Source: WTFY01 sp965203725 (lineage in GTDB: Bacteria; Pseudomonadota; Gammaproteobacteria; UBA4575). From it: DNA of 64,000 bases. Location: the NCBI GenBank assembly GCA_965203725.1, contig CBDBDH010000002.1:124001-188000 (forward strand), written 5' to 3'. The notes beneath the pieces are model-generated. The model was not told where the DNA came from, did not search any database, and was given only the letters and a program-made list of their open reading frames with translations. Positions 26,725-34,249 of this stretch are shown in pieces. The translations under genes and the position numbers were made by a program. How positions within the stretch are numbered: the first letter of the stretch is position 1; every line of letters starts with the position of its first letter.

Positions 26725-27231
26725 TTACTGCCTGTGCCACTTGCAGTGCCTGGCCGTGTTCACCGTCCAGTTTTCCGCCAGGTATTCGACGCTGTACTCA
26801 CAGGTTCCCGCCACCCCGGCATACTTTCCGGTCCCCCCCAGAAACTTCCAGACCCCGGTGCCGCCACCCCCCGCTTCGGTGTCGCCTCCGTGCCTTCTCG
26901 CGCCCATGTGGAACTTGTCATTCGAGGCGTCGGTCAGGGTGCAATGTGCCTCAAGATCGTGCTCGTCTTCTGATTTCTTCGCATAGACCAGGCACTTCGA
27001 GACGCTGTGTTCGCCTGCCACGAAGGGACCGTGGCTGCTCTCAAGAATGGTCATGATTCCCTCGAGAGTGCCGATGGTGACAGCGCGCCCGGGGCGCTCG
27101 AGCCTTTGGTAGTCGTGCACCCAGCTCGTGATCATGCTGAAGCTCCCGCCTTCGCCGGCATGGAGGCTGTGGGTGGTGCACAGCAGCCCCGTCAGAATCA
27201 GTGCCGTCGCAATTTTCCCGCCTGCGCGCAT
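26725..27231 (-). CDS. Secreted protein of unknown function, allene-oxide-cyclase-barrel-like
   Basis: A 168-residue protein with a clear Sec signal peptide (ALILTGLLCTTHSLHA, cut after about residue 26). The mature part contains TGVWKFLGGTGKYAGVAGTCEY near its end, a pattern reminiscent of dirigent/AOC-barrel or DUF3224-type lipocalin-like barrels ('G-GTGKYxGxxG'). No catalytic residues can be assigned. The ATG at 27231 has GGGAG 7 bases upstream; one two codons earlier lacks spacing. A TTGTGA-N18-TATAAT promoter lies at 27268-27297 on the minus strand. Confidence 0.6.
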   Translation of the reverse strand: MRAGGKIATALILTGLLCTTHSLHAGEGGSFSMITSWVHDYQRLERPGRAVTIGTLEGIMTILESSHGPFVAGEHSVSKCLVYAKKSEDEHDLEAHCTLTDASNDKFHMGARRHGGDTEAGGGGTGVWKFLGGTGKYAGVAGTCEYSVEYLAENWTVNTARHCKWHRQ

Positions 27232-27267
27232 CGCCATCTCCCGATTTTTGATTTCCAGTCGAGCGGG

Positions 27268-27297
27268 ATTATATATGCCTGGGATCGTGCCTCACAA
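27268..27297 (-). promoter_or_regulatory. Sigma-70-type promoter for the secreted orphan
   Basis: Minus-strand TTGTGA (27297-27292) and a perfect TATAAT (27273-27268) lie 18 bases apart, about 37-66 bases before the start codon of the secreted orphan gene. Confidence 0.5.
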
Positions 27298-27393
27298 TCT
27301 TGGAGGCTTGCGTGTCACCTGACCGGGGGGTGCCTTCGGGCATTCCGCGCGGGGCAGAAAGCCGGTGCTTCGCTGCTGCGGTCTGTTCCAGGC

Positions 27394-28089
27394 CTAGACC
27401 GGCGCGGGGCCTTCGCTCGTGCCCCCCAAGTGCCTGTAGAACAGGGCGCAAAAAACGCCGAGCAGGATCCAGAAAATCGCATTCGTCACCAGGGTTGCGA
27501 CAGTGAACGAAACCCTCAGTTCATCGGGGGCCAGCCCCCCGTGCATTTCCGGACGCGGTGCATCGAACAGGTGGGGCAGCACCAGCAGGGCGACTCCGAA
27601 AAGCTTCAGGTAGGGTTTGGGCTGGAAGGCAATGATCCAAAGACCCGCGGCCGTCACCGCGGCCGTGAGGACCCACCATACCTGCCGCTGTTCAAGTCCT
27701 GCAGCGACATCCCCCGGAAGCTCCGGCGGAAGGCCCAGCGAGGGCGCGAGGTTGAATACCGCAAAGCCCGCGAGCCCCCAGAGTATCCCGCCCTGCCAGG
27801 TGATTTTCCCGCGCAAGGCATAACACGCAGTCAGGAGCAGGCCGAACCCGATCCCCACCAGCATGCTGTTCAGCACCGTCCAGAACATTCGTTCCGTTCC
27901 GTCTTCAGGAGCCCACGCTTCCTCCTCACCGCCCGGGTCGGCCTCTTCCTCCCCGGCTCCCGCCGTTTCGTACGTCTCGGCTTCGAGGATCAGGGGGACC
28001 ACGGTAATCTGCTGCACGCCCCCGAGAACCAGCCCGGCCAGCCCGCCTGCCAGCAAGGCCGTCAACAGGATCGTGTTGAAGGTTTTCAA
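27394..28089 (-). CDS. cbtA: CbtA family cobalt transporter subunit
   Basis: A 231-residue membrane protein of the CbtA family, proposed to import cobalt with CbtB. The N-terminus (LLTALLAGGLAGLVLGGVQQ ... VPLILEAETYE) is the family hallmark; an acidic loop (about residues 40-60, rich in Glu/Asp) follows, then about four more hydrophobic segments. It lies 12 bases after cbtB on the same strand, forming a cbtBA unit. Known CbtAB genes are often under cobalamin riboswitches; I found no such element here. In this organism cobalt is needed for thiocyanate hydrolase, about 6 kb away. Confidence 0.88.
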   Translation of the reverse strand: MKTFNTILLTALLAGGLAGLVLGGVQQITVVPLILEAETYETAGAGEEEADPGGEEEAWAPEDGTERMFWTVLNSMLVGIGFGLLLTACYALRGKITWQGGILWGLAGFAVFNLAPSLGLPPELPGDVAAGLEQRQVWWVLTAAVTAAGLWIIAFQPKPYLKLFGVALLVLPHLFDAPRPEMHGGLAPDELRVSFTVATLVTNAIFWILLGVFCALFYRHLGGTSEGPAPV

Positions 28090-28101
28090 GGGCGGCTTGT
28101 G

Positions 28102-28299
28102 TCAGTGGCAGGGAAAGACCAGCGCGTGGCGCAGGTCATGTGCGGCGCTGTGCACAACCTCGGGGGCCGCAAAACCGACGGCCGCAATGATCAGGGTGCC
28201 GATCAGGATGGCAGCCGTCACCGCCGGAACGGTTTCCAGGGATGCCAGCCCGGCATGCGTTGAAGCAGACAGATTTTTTGTGTTTTGGCCTGTATTCAT
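28102..28299 (-). CDS. cbtB: CbtB family cobalt transporter subunit
   Basis: A 65-residue protein with one transmembrane helix (VTAAILIGTLIIAAVGF) and the C-terminal metal-binding tail VHSAAHDLRHALVFPCH characteristic of CbtB. A good AGGAG lies 7 bases before the ATG. Precedes cbtA. A second, unlinked cbtB (39016-39213) has an almost identical tail, so the genome has two CbtB proteins but, within this window, only one CbtA. Confidence 0.9.
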   Translation of the reverse strand: MNTGQNTKNLSASTHAGLASLETVPAVTAAILIGTLIIAAVGFAAPEVVHSAAHDLRHALVFPCH

Positions 28300-28492
28300 T
28301 TCAGTTCTCCTCTGCAGTTACCCGGTCATTGGCGGGGCCCGCCTGACCGAGCGTCGAGTCTAAAGGAACCCGGCCTGACTGCCAACAGACGGCCCCGGAA
28401 TTCCATAAATTTTAACTATTCGTTATTTTAAATAGATAGATGAATAGAATACAAAGGCCTTGCCGGGCAGGTTCCGGAGTGGCCCCGGACCC

Positions 28493-29308
28493 TCACTGGA
28501 TGTAGTGGATTTTCGTATCGATGCCGCCGCTTGGGTTCAATTCGACGAAGCGGTAGGCGGGCGGGAGCGGGTCGGTGAGATGAACCGGGGCATTCGGCTT
28601 GAACTGGTGGCAGGTGGAAGGCGTCGACAGGAAGCGATGTCGGTCGAGCTGCTGGTCGACGCTCTGGTGCACGTGCCCGAACATCACCAGCAGGTCTTCG
28701 GGATGGCCGTTTAGAATCCGCAGGAAATCGGCTTTGTTCTGCAGCCCGATTTCATCCAGCCACTTGCTGTTCACCGGCACCGGCGGGTGATGCAGGACCA
28801 GCACGTTGAGCCGGTCTTCGCAATCTTGCAGATGTTCGCGCAGTTGCGCGAGGCAGCGACGGGAGATTTTCCCGTGGTGTCCGTTTGCGATCCAGGTGCT
28901 GATCAGCACGAGCGAAAACCTGCCCAGCTCAATGACGCGGATGGAGTCCACCGGACATTCGGGGACCACCTGCTGCAGGAGCTGCGGCGTGTCATGATTG
29001 CCGGGAACGCAGTACACCGGCACGTCATAATCGCGAATCGCGGACTCGAACAGGGCGTAGCTTTGCCTTGCGCCCGTTTGCGAGATGTCGCCCGTAAACA
29101 GCCAGAAGTCGGCATCCGGGTAGCGGGCCGCACAGTGCTCCAGCACGGCCTGCAGACTTTGCCTGGTGTTGATCCGATGGAACGTGTCATCGGCCCCGTC
29201 GAGTATGTGGGTATCCGTGATGTGGATGAACCTCAGGGCATCCTGCGGGTGGCGGCTGGATTCGCTGGACATCGGGCTGGAGTTGCGGGCGGTCATACGC
29301 TCCTGCAT
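28493..29308 (-). CDS. cpdA: 3',5'-cyclic-AMP phosphodiesterase, CpdA type
   Basis: A 271-residue class III cyclic-nucleotide phosphodiesterase of the metallophosphoesterase fold. Motifs: FIHITDTHIL (D-x-H), LFTGDISQTG, VPGNHDTPQLL, VLVLHHPPVPV and MFGHVHQSVD. The order and length match CpdA (Icc), which lowers cAMP. The start is uncertain: the ATG at 29308 lacks a good ribosome site; internal ATGs at 29296 and 29272 are alternatives. It is not beside tolC/nudF as in enterics. Confidence 0.85.
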   Translation of the reverse strand: MQERMTARNSSPMSSESSRHPQDALRFIHITDTHILDGADDTFHRINTRQSLQAVLEHCAARYPDADFWLFTGDISQTGARQSYALFESAIRDYDVPVYCVPGNHDTPQLLQQVVPECPVDSIRVIELGRFSLVLISTWIANGHHGKISRRCLAQLREHLQDCEDRLNVLVLHHPPVPVNSKWLDEIGLQNKADFLRILNGHPEDLLVMFGHVHQSVDQQLDRHRFLSTPSTCHQFKPNAPVHLTDPLPPAYRFVELNPSGGIDTKIHYIQ

Positions 29309-29583
29309 ATGTTTGCGACTGGATCGTTTGCGAACATGAACCTGCAGCTTTTATTTTTGCAAAGTCTTGAAAAATCCGGGAGCATGCGAGCGTCAATACT
29401 ATCGCTCCCGGAACGGCGACGACAATACCACACCCCGTAGCCTCTTTTCGCCGGGGTGAAAACATGCAGGTTGTTTGGTCCGGTCGGTTATCGTTTTCAA
29501 GGGGTCTGTGCCTTTGACTTGCACGTACCAAATAGCTGTCCTAGGATGTAATCAATTACCCGCTGGCAGCATGCTGTCAGCTC

Positions 29584-29607
29584 AAGGGCAACCCTAGGGT
29601 TGCCCTT
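29584..29607 (+). terminator. Palindromic hairpin, probable terminator
   Basis: AAGGGCAACC at 29584-29593 is the exact complement of GGTTGCCCTT at 29598-29607, with CTAG in the loop. A short T-containing tail (GCTTCGTTTT) follows. No gene ends immediately before it on the plus strand, so it may terminate a lost gene or a short RNA, or act in the other direction. Confidence 0.4.
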
Positions 29608-29624
29608 GCTTCGTTTTGGGGCTG

Positions 29625-29693
29625 ATGAAAACCCAGGTTTATGTGGATGGCTTCAACCTGCTGAATGCGGTGCAAGTTCTGCCTTCCTGTTGA
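29625..29693 (+). pseudogene. Remnant of a NYN/PIN-like domain gene (N-terminal end only)
   Basis: An ATG opens a 22-codon frame reading MKTQVYVDGFNLLNAVQ before a stop. 'VYVDGFNL' is the start of NYN-domain (PIN-like nuclease) proteins, with the first catalytic Asp. After a one-base shift the next frame reads DWYVDILPIGQQ, which loosely resembles the 'KWLDLxxL' segment that follows in the family, and then similarity ends. I read it as a decayed gene fragment of about 35 residues; chance similarity cannot be excluded. Confidence 0.35.
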
Positions 29694-29776
29694 TTGGTAC
29701 GTAGATATACTGCCGATTGGGCAACAGTCTCCTGCTTCCATCTGTTTTCCGGATGATAGAAAATGCCCAGGCACTG

Positions 29777-30778
29777 ATGAAACGTGTTTATTTCCAGCCC
29801 GGCGGACGCGAGATTACCAGCAGGGATGGAGAGACAGTGTTGTCTGCCGCACTTCGCCAGGGCCTTGTATTTCCCCACAGCTGTCGCAGTGGAAATTGCG
29901 ACACATGCCGTGCCCGTCTCGTCTCCGGGAAAATTGCCCCGGGTGCGACACCCCAGGCAGAGCCGGGCCGCCACACCGCCCAGTCCGGGGCCATCCTGCT
30001 GTGCCAGGCCGTACCGCTTTCCGACGTGGTGATCGAAGCCCGTGAGCTTGAAGCCATGGCAGGCATACAGGTCCGTACACTGTCCGCCCGGGTGCTGGGC
30101 GTGGAGGCGCTTGCCCGTGAGGTAACCGCGCTCACGCTGGGCCTTGCGAAAGGACGCGGCACCCTGGAGTTTTGCGCGGGCCAGTACGTGGATCTCCTGC
30201 TGTGGGATCATCACCGGCGCAGCTACTCGATTGCCAGTTCGCCCGCGGACCCCGAAGTGATCGAGCTGCATGTGGGGAGAGTTCCGGGAGGCCGGTTCAG
30301 CGAACAGGAGTTGCCTGCGCTGAAGCCCCGGGACGTACTGCCCGTCATGGGGCCCCTGGGAACTTTTTTCCTGCGCGATGACGCGCGTCCCGTGATTTTT
30401 GTGGCCGCAGGCACGGGCTTTGCCCCGGTCGCCGCCATGATGGAGGACCTGCGAAGGCGCGGCATGCGAAGGCCGATACAGCTCTACTGGGGGGTGCGCT
30501 CGCAAGCAGACCTGTACCGCCTGGACCAGATCGGCATCTGGGAGCGGGACCTCGGCCTTGAGTTCTCGCCGGTGTTGTCCGCGCCTGATCCGGGCTGGGA
30601 CGGGCGATGCGGGAGGGTGCACGAAGCCGTACTGGCCGAGCATGCGGACTTGTCGGGGATGCAGGTGTATGCCAGTGGACCGTCGGAAATGGTGGCCGCG
30701 GTTCGCGCATCCTTTCCCCGCCACGGACTGGGGGCCGATGCGCTGCACTGCGAGCCTTTCGTGCAAGCGCAGGATTAA
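29777..30778 (+). CDS. Ferredoxin-type NAD(P)H flavin oxidoreductase (CDP-6-deoxy-delta-3,4-glucoseen reductase-like)
   Basis: A 333-residue three-domain electron-transfer protein. The N-terminal plant-type [2Fe-2S] domain has CRSGNCDTCRARL and a fourth ligand in ILLCQAV; an FAD-binding barrel follows with RRSYSIASSP (RxYS) and GRFSEQEL; the NAD(P)H domain has VAAGTGFAPVAAMME and a C-terminal ASGPSEMVAA. Such proteins pass electrons from NAD(P)H to an oxygenase, desaturase or deoxysugar dehydratase, or to quinones; the partner is not adjacent. ATG at 29777 is chosen because the ferredoxin domain starts there. Confidence 0.85.
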   Translation: MKRVYFQPGGREITSRDGETVLSAALRQGLVFPHSCRSGNCDTCRARLVSGKIAPGATPQAEPGRHTAQSGAILLCQAVPLSDVVIEARELEAMAGIQVRTLSARVLGVEALAREVTALTLGLAKGRGTLEFCAGQYVDLLLWDHHRRSYSIASSPADPEVIELHVGRVPGGRFSEQELPALKPRDVLPVMGPLGTFFLRDDARPVIFVAAGTGFAPVAAMMEDLRRRGMRRPIQLYWGVRSQADLYRLDQIGIWERDLGLEFSPVLSAPDPGWDGRCGRVHEAVLAEHADLSGMQVYASGPSEMVAAVRASFPRHGLGADALHCEPFVQAQD

Positions 30779-30879
30779 TCCTGCCTTGGGCATCGATTTT
30801 TCCGGGCGGTGCATTATCATTGGGAGATCAGGCACCCGATGCCTGGTCAACAGCACAGGAGGATACCGGGCCGTTCGAG

Positions 30880-31158
30880 ATGAAAAACAATCTGGTGCAA
30901 AAGATCGTCGATGGATTCGTTGACGTGATCACGGCGGGCAACCGGCCGTTTCGCATCCTGCTGTTCGGCGGGATATTCCTGGCCTTGCTGATCATGAACA
31001 TCCTGGCCAGGCTCCTTGGCATCCGGACAGACATCGGCGGGGATGTCGAGTTGGCGAATGTCGTCCTGATCGTGGTTTCCCTGTTTCTGGGCTTCGGGAT
31101 CTCCTACTGCATCGTCTACTTTTCGGACGCCAGCAAACGCAAACGCGCGCGGAGGTAG
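30880..31158 (+). CDS. Small two-helix membrane protein
   Basis: A 92-residue protein with two hydrophobic segments, at about residues 27-47 (ILLFGGIFLALLIMNILARLL) and 60-80 (VVLIVVSLFLGFGISYCIV), and a basic C-terminus (DASKRKRARR). I do not recognise the family. A strong AGGAGG lies 17 bases upstream of the ATG, which is too far; no alternative start codon is in frame between them, so the start is weakly supported. It follows the flavin reductase by about 100 bases. Confidence 0.55.
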   Translation: MKNNLVQKIVDGFVDVITAGNRPFRILLFGGIFLALLIMNILARLLGIRTDIGGDVELANVVLIVVSLFLGFGISYCIVYFSDASKRKRARR

Positions 31159-31189
31159 GCGCGTTCGGTGGGTCCGGGCTGCCGGGGCG

Positions 31190-31513
31190 TCAGGAACCCG
31201 CCGGCCAGGTCAGGGCGTACCTCGACTGGTCCACCTTGCCCCGGTTTACGTGCAGGGTGATCCCGGCCCCATGGGATTTCAGGGCCTGGTTGATGGCGCT
31301 TCGGAAAACGAGCTGGCGAAACCGGTCGTATTCGAGCGTGGAAAAGGCCGGGTCATGGCCCTGCAGGAAGGCGTGCAGCCCCGTCAGCGTAAAGCACCAG
31401 CATCCCGGTTCCAGATCGAAACCCGGTTCTTCTCGCAGCTTGCCCAGCAACTCCGGGTCTTTTTGGGCGACCCGTTCGAAAAAACGAAGCAGCTGCTGTT
31501 GCAGATCCTGCAT
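31190..31513 (-). CDS. Hypothetical protein downstream of cyanase
   Basis: A 107-residue soluble protein, not recognised. Central LEPGCWCFTLTGLHAFLQ and a C-terminal VNRGKVDQSRYALTWPAG are its most distinctive parts. No signal peptide or membrane helix. It lies on the same strand as cynS, 136 bases downstream of it, separated by a hairpin, and has a weak ribosome site. It could be a further member of the cyanate/thiocyanate locus, but that rests on position only. Confidence 0.5.
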   Translation of the reverse strand: MQDLQQQLLRFFERVAQKDPELLGKLREEPGFDLEPGCWCFTLTGLHAFLQGHDPAFSTLEYDRFRQLVFRSAINQALKSHGAGITLHVNRGKVDQSRYALTWPAGS

Positions 31514-31562
31514 GCGGGCAGACTGCGCTCTACTGCCGTAACGGTGCCGTCAGGTGCTCAAG

Positions 31563-31598
31563 CGGTGCTGACACCGGTGGTCACAGACGTCAGCACCG
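31563..31598. terminator. 10-bp hairpin between cynS and the next gene
   Basis: CGGTGCTGAC (31563-31572) and GTCAGCACCG (31589-31598) form a perfect 10-bp stem with a 16-base loop, 51 bases after the cynS stop. There is no long T-run on the minus strand, so it may be a pause or mRNA-stabilising structure rather than an intrinsic terminator. Confidence 0.4.
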
Positions 31599-31649
31599 TT
31601 TAGTGGAGCCCCTTTCCGCGGGTACGGTCAGCACCCGGGCGGTGCGCTG

Positions 31650-32090
31650 CTACCATGTGGTGTACTTCAGGAATTTCCCGTTCATCGTGATCACGACGCG
31701 GTCCCCTTTCGGGTTCTCTTCCTTGTCGATGTCCATGGAGAAGTCGATCGCGCTCATGATGCCGTCGCCGAACTTCTCGCCGATGATCTGCTTGATTGTG
31801 TAGGCGTAGACGCCGACGATCTCGTAGAACCGGTACATGACGGGGTCCTGGGGAATGGTCTTTTCCCAGGCCTTGTTGGGGAATTCCTGCAGCGCAGCAC
31901 ATACCCCTTCATCCAGGTCGAGGACCTCGCACAGGCTTTTTGCGGCATCCTCCGGCATGCTGTTCATGCCGTAGCAGGCGGAAGCCACCCACACCTCGCC
32001 CATGTCCATCTTGCCGGCAATGGTTTCCCAGGTGAATCCCTTGGCCTCTTTCGCGGCCAGGATCAGGCCGGTCATTTCTTCTTTGGTCAT
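31650..32090 (-). CDS. cynS: Cyanate hydratase (cyanase)
   Basis: A 146-residue cyanase, catalysing cyanate + bicarbonate to ammonia + CO2 (via carbamate) as a cytosolic decamer. The catalytic residues are seen at R87, E90 (MYRFYEIVGVYAY) and S113 (IMSAIDFS); their spacing of 3 and 23 equals R96, E99, S122 of E. coli. The N-terminal helical domain (ILAAKEAKGFTWETIAGK) and C-terminal NGKFLKYTTW are typical. The ATG at 32090 follows a GGAGG site; the frame to 32240 has no similarity. No carbonic anhydrase (cynT) is adjacent. It faces away from the scn genes, with cynR between. Confidence 0.96.
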   Translation of the reverse strand: MTKEEMTGLILAAKEAKGFTWETIAGKMDMGEVWVASACYGMNSMPEDAAKSLCEVLDLDEGVCAALQEFPNKAWEKTIPQDPVMYRFYEIVGVYAYTIKQIIGEKFGDGIMSAIDFSMDIDKEENPKGDRVVITMNGKFLKYTTW

Positions 32091-32295
32091 TTCAGTTCCT
32101 CCGTAATAAAACTGTATGATTGGATTGAGCAAAAAACGAGCCAACCCGCTGAACCGCGGAATTTCGCGGATTTGCTGCCTCGAGAATGCCAGCGCTGCCC
32201 TATAAATGCACCATAATAGAGCATAATTGCACCAAAACAATGCAACCCCTGCGGTCTGCAGGCCTCTCGCGGGTTGAAGCCCTTGCTTCGGGGCA

Positions 32296-33231
32296 TCACC
32301 TCAGACTTTTTTCCTGCAGCACATCGGACGACCAGGCCGAGGCCAGCTCCAAAAAGGCGAGACATGCGGGGCTCTTGTACCCGCTTTTGTGCCAGATCAT
32401 GCTGACAGTGTGATGCGGAAGCTCGGGCACCACGGCGATGGGATAAAGCCCGTCTTGCGTGTTGATGATCGTGCTGGGCAGGACCGTGGCCAGGGAGCCG
32501 AGTTCGACCAGCTCGATGATCACGGTCAGCGAATTGGTCTCGATCACGTTGCGGGGTTCGATGCCGCAATCATGGCAGTAGCGGTCGATATGGTGTCGAA
32601 GGGCGAAGTCCGTGTTGAGCTGTACCAGGGACTCCTTGCCGAAGTCCTGGGCGCTGATCCGCTTTCTTTTCTGGACACGCCTCGGATGCGCTTCCCCGAC
32701 GGCGAGATACAGGGCTTCCTCGAACAGGGTGAATGTTTCGGTATTACTGGAATTTTCCTCGGAATGCTGCGGCTTGCTGAACGCGATCCCGATATCGATC
32801 CGGGCTTCGGAGATGGCCGGCTCGATATCGTCCTGGGGCATGTCCAGCGTGCTCAGGGCGATGCCCGGGTACAACTGGTTGTAGCGGGACAGCAGGGAGC
32901 AGGTCAGGTAGTCGGTGATCGGGGTCCAGCCCAGTCGCAGGGAGCCGCGGCTGAGGTCCTGCACGTCCTGGATCGCCCGGGTGCCGATGTTCAGTTCCCC
33001 CCATGCGCGCCGCGCATGCCGGAGGAAGATTTTTCCGGCATCAGTCAGCTGTACAGTACGGCCAGAGCGGTCCAGCAGGGGCGATTGCAGGTATTCTTCC
33101 AGCTGCTTGATTTGCTGGGACAGGGTCGGCTGGGAGACATGCAGGGCTTCGGCCGCTCGCGTATAACTGCCGTATTCTGATATGGCAATCAGGTACTGGA
33201 GGGAGCGCGGAAAAATGTCTCGCCTGTCCAT
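32296..33231 (-). CDS. cynR: LysR-family regulator, CynR-like
   Basis: A 311-residue LysR-type regulator. The N-terminal winged helix-turn-helix (LIAISEYGSYTRAAEALHVSQPTLSQQ, in two halves) is followed by the linker helix and an effector-binding domain from about residue 92 (LRLGWTPITDYL). The overall sequence fits the CynR group, which responds to cyanate. It lies upstream of cynS on the same strand, with 205 bases between, and divergent from scnB, the classical position for a LysR regulator of both. A LysR-type dyad covers its own ribosome site. Its true effector (cyanate or thiocyanate) is unknown. Confidence 0.88.
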   Translation of the reverse strand: MDRRDIFPRSLQYLIAISEYGSYTRAAEALHVSQPTLSQQIKQLEEYLQSPLLDRSGRTVQLTDAGKIFLRHARRAWGELNIGTRAIQDVQDLSRGSLRLGWTPITDYLTCSLLSRYNQLYPGIALSTLDMPQDDIEPAISEARIDIGIAFSKPQHSEENSSNTETFTLFEEALYLAVGEAHPRRVQKRKRISAQDFGKESLVQLNTDFALRHHIDRYCHDCGIEPRNVIETNSLTVIIELVELGSLATVLPSTIINTQDGLYPIAVVPELPHHTVSMIWHKSGYKSPACLAFLELASAWSSDVLQEKSLR

Positions 33232-33246
33232 AGCTAATCCCTATGA
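33228..33246. promoter_or_regulatory. LysR-type operator at the cynR start
   Basis: CCATAG-N7-CTATGA: the exact LysR-type dyad ATAG-N7-CTAT spans 33230-33244, immediately in front of the cynR ATG and over its AGGGA ribosome site. This fits autorepression and activation of the divergent scn genes. The identical 11 fixed bases recur upstream of the porin gene (42185-42203). Confidence 0.6.
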
Positions 33247-33423
33247 GTTTGATAAATATAAAGTCTTGGATTAATAACATAACTCCTTTAGACTTGTCAT
33301 TATCTCATATTAAGACCCTATAAAATAAGTATATAAGTAAATACTGAAGTACCTGTAACAACCAGCATGCAAGGCAGCGTGTCTGACACCCGGATATGCA
33401 GAAAATAAGAGGAGTCCAGAGTC
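33232..33423. promoter_or_regulatory. Divergent cynR/scnB control region
   Basis: A 192-base, strongly A+T-rich intergenic region. Besides the dyad next to cynR it has an imperfect second copy ATAT-N7-CTAT at 33307-33321, 77 bases away (about seven helix turns). It also has an inverted pair AAGTCT (33261-33266) / AGACTT (33290-33295). TTGTCA (33294-33299) and TATAAA (33319-33324) could form a suboptimal promoter with a 19-base spacer for scnB. GAGGAG precedes the scnB ATG. Confidence 0.5.
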
Positions 33424-33855
33424 ATGCCATCTGATACCAGACAAAAAGTTTTGCGGCACATTGACATTGTGGGTCAGTTGCAACCCGCTCTGCATCAGCC
33501 GCAGCATGCCCCCCTTCCCACGGAGGTCGACAACGCCCACTACCGGGCCTACATGCGGACTTCGCACGATGTCGGCGGGGAGCCCGATGTAACGATCCAG
33601 TGGCACGAGAAAGAAGAGGAGCAGTGGGAGCTGAACACCTACGTGACGTGCGAGTGCCTGGCATGGCGCGGTGTCTGGAATGCCGAGGAAAGACGCCGCC
33701 GGCAGAATGTCGACCTGGGACAGACCCAGTACCTGGGCCTGCCCTATTACGGGCGCTGGCTGCTGTCCGCCGCAAGGATCATGGTCGACAAGCAGCACGT
33801 TACGCTCACGGAACTGATGAATAAGATCGAAGAGGTGAAAAAGCGCCATGAGTAG
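33424..33855 (+). CDS. scnB: Thiocyanate hydrolase beta subunit
   Basis: A 143-residue subunit that corresponds to the N-terminal half of the nitrile hydratase beta subunit. Thiocyanate hydrolase (SCN- + 2 H2O to COS + NH3 + OH-) is an (alpha-beta-gamma)4 cobalt enzyme. The GLPYYGRWLLSAARIMVDK segment and a helical C-terminus (LTELMNKIEEVKKRHE) fit, as does the length (157 in Thiobacillus thioparus as I recall it). First gene of the cluster, preceded by GAGGAG. Its stop codon overlaps the scnA start (ATGAGTAG, 8 bases), so translation is coupled. Confidence 0.88.
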   Translation: MPSDTRQKVLRHIDIVGQLQPALHQPQHAPLPTEVDNAHYRAYMRTSHDVGGEPDVTIQWHEKEEEQWELNTYVTCECLAWRGVWNAEERRRRQNVDLGQTQYLGLPYYGRWLLSAARIMVDKQHVTLTELMNKIEEVKKRHE

Positions 33856-34201
33856 AGGTCATCACGCCGAGAAAGCCACCGGGAAAGGGGATCCGCAATG
33901 TTTCCGGGGCGAGGCGCCGGCACCAAAATTCAAGGTCGGTGATCGTGTGCGGATCCGGGACTTGCCGGACATCTTCTACACCCGGTGCCAGGTGTATACC
34001 CGGGGTGCAGAGGGCGAGGTGGCCGTTGTCACGCACGAAAGCCCCGCCCCCGAGGATGAGGCCTGGGACAATGTCGACAAGCCCGAGTGGTTCTACATCG
34101 TGCGCTTCAAGCAAAAGGAACTGTGGCCCGAATATCCCGACGTTTACGAGAACGACACGTTGCAGACGGAATTTTCCGAGCGCTGGCTGGAGTCCGCATG
34201 A
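33848..34201 (+). CDS. scnA: Thiocyanate hydrolase alpha subunit
   Basis: A 117-residue subunit corresponding to the C-terminal SH3-like half of the nitrile hydratase beta subunit: PKFKVGDRVRIRDL opens the barrel, DIFYTRCQVYTRGAEGEV and EWFYIVRFKQKELWPEY follow. In nitrile hydratase two beta-subunit arginines contact the modified cysteines; arginines are present in equivalent stretches here but cannot be aligned with certainty by eye. Overlaps scnB by 8 bases and precedes scnC by 48 bases. Gene order B-A-C equals the known scn operon. Confidence 0.88.
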   Translation: MSRGHHAEKATGKGDPQCFRGEAPAPKFKVGDRVRIRDLPDIFYTRCQVYTRGAEGEVAVVTHESPAPEDEAWDNVDKPEWFYIVRFKQKELWPEYPDVYENDTLQTEFSERWLESA

Positions 34202-34249
34202 ATTCGGTTGACTGGATTGACAAAGAGAATCGTATAGAGAGGAAAAATC

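Larger units (their letters stand above)
29309..29776. other. Gene-poor stretch with a hairpin and a NYN-type gene remnant
   Basis: This 468-base gap between cpdA and the flavin reductase holds no intact gene. Contents: the divergent promoter area of cpdA, a strong palindrome at 29584-29607, and a 22-codon remnant at 29625-29693 (listed separately). Other frames look like shadows. Confidence 0.6.

Noticed and set aside
27007..28263. A 418-codon plus-strand frame across cbtA and the secreted orphan
   Set aside because: It is the antisense shadow of cbtBA and the secreted protein, has no recognisable domain and is rich in charged, low-complexity residues typical of shadow frames in GC-rich DNA.
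28300..28492. Cobalamin riboswitch upstream of cbtBA
   Set aside because: The region is too short and I see no B12-box-like core; the CCACTG near cbtB is the coding sequence for its C-terminal CH tail plus stop.
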